Source of the DNA: Pelagibacterium flavum
Lineage (GTDB): Bacteria; Pseudomonadota; Alphaproteobacteria; Rhizobiales; Devosiaceae
Length of the DNA stretch: 64,000 bases
Assembly (NCBI RefSeq): GCF_025854335.1
Contig: NZ_CP107716.1
Span: 558,001-622,000, forward strand
Direction of reading: 5' to 3'
Every line of letters begins with the position of its first letter. Position 1 is the stretch's first letter. Position numbers and translations under genes: made by a program. A model generated the notes under the pieces. It ran no database searches and was not told the DNA's origin. It saw only the letters and a program-made list of their open reading frames with translations. Positions 52,252 through 58,347 of the stretch are shown here, piece after piece.

Positions 52252-52394
52252 TTTTGGCGGACGCGCTCATTGCGGCAGACGCGTCTCGCCCAATTTCCTG
52301 ATCCCAGGTCAGGATCATTTTTCAGTCGCACAACTCTCCCGGCCGGTTCCGCTGGCTTCCGGTCGGTTGGTTATCTTTTTTTGGCTTGTTTCAC

Positions 52395-52416
52395 AAAAAA
52401 GTGCCCTTCGGGGCAC
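52395..52416 (-). terminator. Terminator of the amine dehydrogenase operon
   Basis: Read on the minus strand: GTGCCC, loop CGAA, GGGCAC, then TTTTTT. It lies about 206 bases after the last cytochrome gene of the operon. Confidence 0.8.
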
Positions 52417-52622
52417 AGGTTAGCGTGAGGGCTGATGCAACTGGTTGTGGGCACAATACCACAGTTTGATGACAAAATCAAAAGTTACGAATCAACCGCC
52501 GCGCAGCGCCTATTCCTATGGCGTGCGGCTTGCAACGTCATATGGTGCGCCGGCGCGCAATTTTCAAGACAAGCGCCTGTTGACCGCCCGAAGCCGGCCA
52601 CAGCTGATTTGCGCGGATGTCT

Positions 52623-53069
52623 TTATGGCCAGGGATAATCGGCGGTTTCGATACCCATGGTTTGCAGCAGAGCCGCCACTTGGCGACGGTTTTCCACAAT
52701 GTCAGGTATGGCGATGGCGCGGCGTTCGGTCACCTCGGCCGCCGTGAAGGGTTCGTAGGGCTCGGGCAGGGAATCACCAGCCCAGGTTTCCATGACATAG
52801 TTCATGACAGCGGCGATCTCGGAATCGGACAGCCCCGATCCGGCGACGCCGGGGACGTGCATGAGATAGGTGCGGCCCTCATCGATGCCGGCAAAGGCGC
52901 CGACCATTCCGTTGAAGTCAAATATTCCGGCGGCAGGGGCGCCCGACCCGCTCATGCCGTGGCAGCCGGCGCAGCGCAGAACATAATTTGTGTGCGCCGA
53001 TTTCTCCTGGGCCTGACCGATGGTGGCAAGGCTGAGCAGCGCGATTGTGGACAGCACGATGAGCTTCAC
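52623..53069 (-). CDS. Periplasmic monohaem cytochrome c, second of the amine dehydrogenase operon
   Basis: A 148-residue class I cytochrome c with a signal peptide (MKLIVLSTIALLSLATIGQA). The single haem site is Cys33-Ala-Gly-Cys36-His37 in YVLRCAGCHGMSG. MHVPGVAGSGLSDSEIAAVM is typical of the C-terminal part. It overlaps the preceding cytochrome gene by 4 bases. It probably accepts electrons from the dehydrogenase or passes them to an oxidase. Confidence 0.88.
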   Translation of the reverse strand: MKLIVLSTIALLSLATIGQAQEKSAHTNYVLRCAGCHGMSGSGAPAAGIFDFNGMVGAFAGIDEGRTYLMHVPGVAGSGLSDSEIAAVMNYVMETWAGDSLPEPYEPFTAAEVTERRAIAIPDIVENRRQVAALLQTMGIETADYPWP

Positions 53070-53509
53070 TGGCTACCCTCTCGCATTGTTCTGAGGTCGG
53101 CGTGGGAGGGCGGGGCCTGGCGCAGCGCCGCAACCATCTCGATGTCCAGTTCAAGGCTGGTGCCGTTGATGGTTGTGAGCAGATAGGTGCCCAGCGCGGC
53201 GATCTGATTGTCCGAGAGATGGGTATGGGGCGGCATGACGAGACCGGCATAAATTTGACCGTTGACGGTGACGGTGCCGGCGAGGCCCGAAAGCATCACA
53301 CCGGCAACGTAATGGGGTGCGTCATCGCCCAGGCTTTCAAACAGCGCGGGATCGTTGATCGGTGGGGCGAGCCCGGGCACGCCCGATCCATCAGGCATGT
53401 GGCAGGCGCCGCAGACCGCGCCGAACTGGCCCGCGAAATCGTCCTGGGAAAATCCCGGCGCCGCACAAAGCAGCGCCGGGAGCAGGACCAGGCTGGCAAT
53501 CCTGATCAC
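53066..53509 (-). CDS. Periplasmic monohaem cytochrome c, first of the amine dehydrogenase operon
   Basis: A 147-residue cytochrome c. The start is GTG 53509, overlapping the small-subunit stop (GTGA), and gives a signal peptide (IRIASLVLLPALLCAAPGFS). The haem site is Cys33-Gly-Ala-Cys36-His37 in AVCGACHMPDGSGVPG; a likely axial Met is in AGLVMPPHTHLSD. A small monohaem cytochrome directly after the small subunit matches the layout described for the aau (aromatic amine dehydrogenase) cluster. Confidence 0.88.
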   Translation of the reverse strand: MIRIASLVLLPALLCAAPGFSQDDFAGQFGAVCGACHMPDGSGVPGLAPPINDPALFESLGDDAPHYVAGVMLSGLAGTVTVNGQIYAGLVMPPHTHLSDNQIAALGTYLLTTINGTSLELDIEMVAALRQAPPSHADLRTMREGSQ

Positions 53510-54057
53510 TCGGCAAGGCCCACGACGATGGCGACCGTGCAGTGATAGCCCTTCGACGCGTTGGCCATGCACCAGTTGATGTCGTTGTAGAGCCCCATGC
53601 GATAGCCCGGCCGTTCGCCTTCGGAGGTGAAGCAGAACGAGCCCGAGCAGGACGCCTTGCCGCAGCAATCGTTGTAGGAAACGAGGTAGTCACGGCCGTC
53701 ATTGGGGTTGGCGCAGGTGCCGACCCAGGCAACCGAGGACGCTTCCGAGCCCGGCGGGCACTGGTCGATGGCACCGCCGCAATCATTGCACAGATTGCCG
53801 TCCAGCGCGCAGTACCGCCAGTATTCGCAAGCGGTCTGGTCGCCATCGGCAGAGGCGCCTTCCTGGCCGAATGCCATGCCGAAATTGCGGTCATAGGGCA
53901 GCATGGGCAACATGGTGCCGCCCACGACACCACCGACAACAGCGGCGCCGGCTTTGGCAAGGAAGTTGCGCCTGCCTGTCTTTTGGGCGACCTGACGGGC
54001 GGAGTTTTCGGCCCGCTTGTCCATCCAGGCCAGAAGAGAGTCGATCAAACCGTTCAT
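53506..54057 (-). CDS. aauA: TTQ amine dehydrogenase small subunit (AauA/MauA)
   Basis: The 183-residue catalytic subunit that carries tryptophan tryptophylquinone. The two TTQ tryptophans are Trp111 (SSVAWVGTC) and Trp162 (NDINWCMAN), 51 residues apart as in methylamine dehydrogenase; the catalytic Asp is Asp130 (YNDCCG), 19 after Trp111, also as there. The mature part has 12 cysteines, enough for the usual six disulfides. The long leader has a twin-arginine motif (GRRNFLAKAG). ERPGY...NDINWCMAN resembles aromatic rather than methylamine dehydrogenase. Periplasmic, heterotetramer with the large subunit. Confidence 0.92.
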   Translation of the reverse strand: MNGLIDSLLAWMDKRAENSARQVAQKTGRRNFLAKAGAAVVGGVVGGTMLPMLPYDRNFGMAFGQEGASADGDQTACEYWRYCALDGNLCNDCGGAIDQCPPGSEASSVAWVGTCANPNDGRDYLVSYNDCCGKASCSGSFCFTSEGERPGYRMGLYNDINWCMANASKGYHCTVAIVVGLAE

Positions 54058-54080
54058 ATCTAGTGCTCCCTTAAGCGCGT

Positions 54081-54689
54081 TCAGTTGGTGGCCGGAATTG
54101 GGGCGTCGAGGTAGTTCTGGATTGAGCCGACGCCCATTTCGGAGGCGTTGAACAGGCTCTCGAGTTGTTCGCGATTGTTGATGAGACCCTTGGCCTTGAT
54201 GGTGCCGTGCTCATCGAACAGCACGGCAAACGGCAGGCGCGAGACGCGATAGGCAAGGCCGAGCTCGGTGGACACCACATAGGGGAAGTCCGTGAGCTTT
54301 GCGGTGTCGATGAAGCGCTTGTGCTTGTCGACCTCGCCATCGCTGGCCAGCACCACATCGAGCCATTTGCCCTCGTCGGATTTGACCGAGCGCAGGATGG
54401 GCAGGAGCTTCTTGCACACCGGGCAGGTGGGCGAGACGAAAAAGACCAACGTGGAACGGTTGGGTTTGGGGCCGATGGTTACCGCGCCGCCATTGAGGTT
54501 GGGCAGGGTGTAAACCGGCGTTGTATCGCCGATTTTGGGGCCGGAATCGTTGACCAGGGCGCCCATGGGGGAAACGCGCTCAAACAGCACGCCTATCTGG
54601 CGGGCGAGGGCAAAGACGACGACGATCAGGGCGAGTACGATCACCCAGAGGACGCCAACGGCAAAAATCAGTGCATTCATGTCATTCAT
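54081..54689 (-). CDS. aauD: MauD/AauD-type thioredoxin-like maturation protein
   Basis: A 202-residue protein with an N-terminal anchor (LIFAVGVLWVIVLALIVVVF) and a periplasmic thioredoxin-like domain. The active site is Cys89-Pro-Val-Cys92 in FFVSPTCPVCKKLLP. MauD is needed to form or sort the six disulfides of the small subunit. Start at ATG 54689; ATG 54680 is possible. It lies just upstream of the small-subunit gene in the operon. Confidence 0.92.
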   Translation of the reverse strand: MNDMNALIFAVGVLWVIVLALIVVVFALARQIGVLFERVSPMGALVNDSGPKIGDTTPVYTLPNLNGGAVTIGPKPNRSTLVFFVSPTCPVCKKLLPILRSVKSDEGKWLDVVLASDGEVDKHKRFIDTAKLTDFPYVVSTELGLAYRVSRLPFAVLFDEHGTIKAKGLINNREQLESLFNASEMGVGSIQNYLDAPIPATN

Positions 54690-54704
54690 CCAAAAATTGG
54701 CCCT

Positions 54705-55235
54705 TTAGCGCTTCAAAGAAAAGCGCGCGGCGTTGGCCAGAAGCTGTTCGACGGCGATAAAGCCCAGCCAGAGCGTGAACCCGGCTCCGATCGCGGCAAT
54801 TGCGCCTTCGAGATTGAGGGTGATGGGGGCGAACAGCGCGCTGGCCGCCAGCGCGGCAATTGCGATGTTGCGCCCGATCAGCGACCAGGAGAGCGGCTGT
54901 GCCGCGCCACCACAACCGCATTCGATCCGGTCCCTGCCCCGCCGCAGGTTGATCGCCATGCCGCCGGCATAGCCGAGCAGCAGGGCCATGGCGATCAGGG
55001 CGCCGAACGGTGCCCCGCCGGGTAGAAGGAAGGCGAGGACGACTGCGGTTTCGGTGGCAACGATGGCCGCCGAAACGGGCCGCACCATGCTCTCGGGCAC
55101 CAACTGATAGTCAGCGACAAAGCCGGTGAACTCGGTGAAGTCGGCCAGCTTGTGCCATGCGGCGCGGGCAAAGAGCAGCGCGATAAAGGCGCCGGCCGTG
55201 CCCGCGAGCAGGGTCAGAAAATCGGCGCTGCTCAT
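54705..55235 (-). CDS. aauE: MauE/AauE-type membrane maturation protein
   Basis: A 176-residue protein with four to five helices (LTLLAGTAGAFIALLFARAA, PFGALIAMALLLGYAGGMAI). The conserved ECGCGGAAQPLSWSL loop is the MauE/DoxX-like signature. MauE works with MauD in small-subunit disulfide formation or export. The ATG overlaps the large-subunit stop by 4 bases. Confidence 0.9.
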   Translation of the reverse strand: MSSADFLTLLAGTAGAFIALLFARAAWHKLADFTEFTGFVADYQLVPESMVRPVSAAIVATETAVVLAFLLPGGAPFGALIAMALLLGYAGGMAINLRRGRDRIECGCGGAAQPLSWSLIGRNIAIAALAASALFAPITLNLEGAIAAIGAGFTLWLGFIAVEQLLANAARFSLKR

Positions 55236-56395
55236 TGGGCCACCGACACAAGGGTCGCCCAACCGCGCGAGTCGGTGGAGGCCTCGTGCTTGAGGACGTA
55301 TTTGGCTTCCGGGTCGGACGAGAAGATCTCAAGGGTCGCCTCGTGCTCGTTGACGGCATAGAGCATGGGAGCTTCCGCGTCGGTGGCGGAGAGCGAAATG
55401 ACGCCTTCGACATGGGTGCGGTAGAGCACCGTGTCTTCGGAAACATCATAGGCCCAGATTTCCTCGGACGCGTTCTTGTGGGAACCGTCATAGGGCTCTG
55501 AGTGCATCGTCACGAACAGGATGTCTGCAGTGGGGCTGTAGGCGAACAGATCGTAGCCGCCAGGTGCCCAGGCATCCTCGACATCGTCGGTGATTGAAGC
55601 CGTGTCGAGCAGAGCAACCGCCTCGCCCGAATCGTCAACTGTAATCAGATCACCATGGTAGGTGATGAAGGCCAGGGCTTCGCCGATGCGTTTGCCGGGA
55701 ATGAAGATGGGATTTTCGTCGGGATCGAATATGGCTTCGGAAACCGAACGGGTCGCCTCGCTGCCGTCGGCGCCCAGATCGAAGCTGGCAAAAGTGCCAT
55801 CGCCGCAGGCGGTGGAAAAGCCATACCCTTCGAGGGTGGGATAGATGCCGAAGCAACCGGGCGTCGGGACTTCCTGGATCACTTCACCGGCCTCGACATC
55901 GACCACGGTGACCGATGTGGCAGGGGTGGCGTTCTGGACATAGACCAGTTTGCCGTCGGCGCTCATGGCCAGATATGGCGCGTAGGCTGCCACCATGGCC
56001 GCCTTGGCGGGCAGGATGATTTCGGACGTGATGGACAGGGTCGCGACGTCATAGATTTCGAGCACGTGCTCGATATCGCCATGGGTGATACGGGTCATGT
56101 AGGTGGACTGGCCGTAAGCGGTGGTCCCGTCGGGCGAGATCAGCATCTGGCCCATGGCGCCGGCGGTGAGGTTGCCCTTGTAGGTCAAATCTTCGGCCGA
56201 CCAGACCTGAATCGACCCGGCACCATCCCAAGACTGGGCGTTGGAAAATATGTTTGGACCCGGATCGATCGTCTCCTTGACCGTAAGGGTCTCGGGAGCG
56301 ATCGGTTCGGGCGTATCAGCATTGTCCTGCGCGTATGCCGGAAGCGTCAGGGCAGTGCCAAGAGCCAGTGCCAGAAGATAGGGTTGCCTCACCAT
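55232..56395 (-). CDS. aauB: TTQ amine dehydrogenase large subunit (AauB/MauB)
   Basis: A 387-residue periplasmic seven-bladed propeller that holds the TTQ subunit. ATG 56395 is preferred because GGAGAC lies just upstream and the signal peptide follows directly (MVRQPYLLALALGTALTLPA, then YAQ); ATG 56407 is an alternative. Family stretches: TYMTRITHGDIEHVLEIYD, GCFGIYPTLEGYGFSTACGD, DLFAYSPTADILFVTMH. First gene of the operon. The set B-E-D-A plus a cytochrome, lacking mauF and mauG, matches the aau organisation. Confidence 0.92.
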   Translation of the reverse strand: MVRQPYLLALALGTALTLPAYAQDNADTPEPIAPETLTVKETIDPGPNIFSNAQSWDGAGSIQVWSAEDLTYKGNLTAGAMGQMLISPDGTTAYGQSTYMTRITHGDIEHVLEIYDVATLSITSEIILPAKAAMVAAYAPYLAMSADGKLVYVQNATPATSVTVVDVEAGEVIQEVPTPGCFGIYPTLEGYGFSTACGDGTFASFDLGADGSEATRSVSEAIFDPDENPIFIPGKRIGEALAFITYHGDLITVDDSGEAVALLDTASITDDVEDAWAPGGYDLFAYSPTADILFVTMHSEPYDGSHKNASEEIWAYDVSEDTVLYRTHVEGVISLSATDAEAPMLYAVNEHEATLEIFSSDPEAKYVLKHEASTDSRGWATLVSVAQ

Positions 56396-56561
56396 GCGGG
56401 TCTCCATCGCGTTCAATGGCGGCAAGCTTAGGCAGGGCGTGCGCGCCGGCGCTATCCAGTTTGACTCTGATTGGTGCATAAATTTTGGGCAATAAAAGTC
56501 ATTGACCAATTTGAAGGCTGGTGGCTAGCATGGCTGCGGATCAACCTCTGGTCGCCCGTCT
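56396..56561. promoter_or_regulatory. Divergent promoter region of the amine dehydrogenase operon and its AraC-type regulator
   Basis: 166 bases between two divergent genes and the only sizable untranslated stretch of the island. It must hold both promoters; a modest AT-rich patch lies near 56475-56515. No clear operator repeat could be picked out by eye. Confidence 0.5.
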
Positions 56562-57485
56562 ATGCTTGCCTTCCATCACGCTGATTATGCCGACGCCTTC
56601 GAGCAGGAAACTGGACTCGTGGGCTGGTCGCAGCATTACGACCAGCTCGGGCGTGGCCGGTACTCAGGCAGTATCGATACGCTGGCCCTGCCAGGCATGA
56701 CGATCTATCGCGAAAGGATCGGTGTTCCGATCCTGCAGGAATCGGCCGGACCAAAGGGACGGGTGCTGTTTGCCATTCCACTGGGGGCAGACGGGAGCTG
56801 GCGGGTGGAGGCAAGCGCGCTGGCCAGCCGGTCGCTGGCGATCGCGCCGGGCGGACAGGAGGTGGTGATCGTAGGCAGCGCGCCGTCGGACCTTTTGATC
56901 GTGAGCGTGGAAACCGAATTGCTCAAAGCCCATCTCCCCGAGATGGATTTTTCAACGCCAGCCATGCTCGAGCGGTGCCCGCAGGTGCAAGGGATGACCG
57001 ACTGGCTGCTGTCGCTGCTTGAGGCGCATCGGACCGGGCGGGCACCGGCCGGTGCGCAATACGACCAGGTGCTCAAGGGCTTGCTGCTCGATCGCCTTGT
57101 GAGCTTGGCAGGAAGCGCCAAAGGCGCTGGCATATTGTTCTGCCCGACCGTCGCAAGCAACTACCGGCGTGTCCGCGACTATATCGCAACCCAGGCAGGC
57201 GAGCCGTTATCGGTGGGGGAAATGGCCCAAGCCATCGGGATGGAGCCGGTGCAATTGCGGGCGCTGTTCAGGCACGTCACCGGGTTGTCGCCGAGCGAAT
57301 GGATACGGATCAAACGTCTCGACGCGGTACGGCGGGAATTGTCGAACGGCGTAGGGGCGGGCCAGACCGTATCTGATGTGGCGATGAACTGGGGGTTCTG
57401 GCATCTGGGACGATTTGCCCAGTATTACGCCGCCAAGTTTGGCGAGACGCCGTCCGAGACGCTGGCCCGAAGCCGGACCACCTGA
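56562..57485 (+). CDS. AraC-family regulator divergent from the amine dehydrogenase operon
   Basis: A 307-residue regulator with an N-terminal sensory half and two C-terminal helix-turn-helices (LSVGEMAQAIGMEPVQLRAL, VSDVAMNWGFWHLGRFAQYY). FRHVTGLSPSEWIRIKRLDAVRREL resembles the EutR branch. mau operons are usually controlled by the LysR-type MauR, so an AraC-type regulator here is distinctive. It presumably senses an amine or aldehyde. Confidence 0.9.
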   Translation: MLAFHHADYADAFEQETGLVGWSQHYDQLGRGRYSGSIDTLALPGMTIYRERIGVPILQESAGPKGRVLFAIPLGADGSWRVEASALASRSLAIAPGGQEVVIVGSAPSDLLIVSVETELLKAHLPEMDFSTPAMLERCPQVQGMTDWLLSLLEAHRTGRAPAGAQYDQVLKGLLLDRLVSLAGSAKGAGILFCPTVASNYRRVRDYIATQAGEPLSVGEMAQAIGMEPVQLRALFRHVTGLSPSEWIRIKRLDAVRRELSNGVGAGQTVSDVAMNWGFWHLGRFAQYYAAKFGETPSETLARSRTT

Positions 57486-57492
57486 TTCCGGA

Positions 57493-57831
57493 TCAATCGC
57501 CTTCGCCGGGCTCTTCGGAGAAATACTTCTCGAACTTGCCTTCGACGCCATCCATTTCCTTGGCTTCAGGCAATTCGTCCCGCTTTTCGGTCAGATTGGG
57601 CCAGACCGATGCGTATTTGGTGTTGATCTCAAGCCACTTTTCCAACCCCGGCTCGGTATCGGGCTTGATGGCGTCCGCGGGGCACTCAGGCTCGCACACC
57701 CCGCAGTCGATGCACTCGTCGGGGTGGATGACCAGCATGTTTTCACCTTCATAAAAACAATCGACCGGGCAGACTTCCACGCAGTCGGTGTATTTGCATT
57801 TGATGCAATTGTCGGTGACGACATAGGTCAT
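57493..57831 (-). CDS. fdxA: Seven-iron ferredoxin FdxA
   Basis: A 112-residue ferredoxin of the 3Fe-4S/4Fe-4S type. The first cluster ligands are in [14 protein letters not shown] (Cys9, Cys17, Cys21) and the second in [12 protein letters not shown]. The C-terminal extension ([20 protein letters not shown]) is typical of the alphaproteobacterial form. Start ATG 57831. It lies with the S4-domain and helicase genes, an order widespread in the class. Confidence 0.95.
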   Translation of the reverse strand: MTYVVTDNCIKCKYTDCVEVCPVDCFYEGENMLVIHPDECIDCGVCEPECPADAIKPDTEPGLEKWLEINTKYASVWPNLTEKRDELPEAKEMDGVEGKFEKYFSEEPGEGD

Positions 57832-58012
57832 GGGGCAATCCTGATAGCTGGCTGGTGTGAGGAAATGGCCAAGCGCATGCTTGCTAAACGGTTTTGGCGC
57901 GGCTTTCAAGGCACCCGCTTGCCAAGAAAGCGCGGCAAAAGCGATCAGGATTCCGGTTTTTCCAGGGTCGGCAGATTGTCGTTTCTTTCGAAACGCCGAT
58001 CTGCCTCCCTTC

Positions 58013-58342
58013 TTAGTTTTCGGGCTTCCGAACCGAAAAAGTGGGAGCCACTTTTTCTGGAAGCCCTTGAGGCGAAATATCCTCGTAAAGGGTTGCCGCA
58101 ACGGTTGCCGAACCGCGCCGATCGGCATTTGCCACGATGCGCAACACCCGCAATCTCGTGTGGATCTGGATCGTCAATCCGTCGCCTGCACCAACCTTGC
58201 GATCAGTGTCGAGAACGCGCTGGCCATTGACCCGCACGGCGCCGGATTCAATGAGTTTCTGGGCCAGTGTGCGGGTCTTGGTGATGCGGGCATGCCAGAG
58301 CCATTTGTCGAGGCGCTGGCGGTCCGGCGTCTCGGCAGGCAT
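58013..58342 (-). CDS. S4-domain RNA-binding protein (Hsp15-like)
   Basis: A 109-residue protein with an S4 RNA-binding domain ([35 protein letters not shown]), as in the Hsp15 heat-shock factor that recycles stalled large ribosomal subunits. The last 17 or so residues ([17 protein letters not shown]) are encoded by palindrome copy D, so the C-terminus differs from the usual family tail. It lies five bases after the helicase stop on the same strand. Confidence 0.88.
   Translation of the reverse strand: MPAETPDRQRLDKWLWHARITKTRTLAQKLIESGAVRVNGQRVLDTDRKVGAGDGLTIQIHTRLRVLRIVANADRRGSATVAATLYEDISPQGLPEKVAPTFSVRKPEN
58022..58066. repeat. Dispersed palindromic element, copy D (inside a coding sequence)
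   Basis: Outer arms GGGCTTCC (58022-58029) and GGAAGCCC (58059-58066); core GAACCGAAAAAGTGG...CCACTTTTTCT. It lies entirely within the 3' end of the S4-domain gene and encodes its C-terminal tail. Confidence 0.88.
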
Positions 58343-58347
58343 CGGCC

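Larger units (their letters stand above)
52133..52622. other. 490-bp gap: carD promoter side, palindrome C and a terminator
   Basis: Holds the carD upstream region, palindrome copy C (52208-52251) and a minus-strand terminator (52395-52416). The remaining sequence shows no supported gene. Confidence 0.6.

Noticed and set aside
52623..53509. The two cytochrome genes as a split MauG
   Set aside because: Each has its own signal peptide, a single CxxCH and class I cytochrome layout; MauG is a larger dihaem peroxidase-like protein.
27291..58066. CRISPR array from the recurring palindromes
   Set aside because: The four copies are tens of kilobases apart, have no regular spacers and no cas genes are present.
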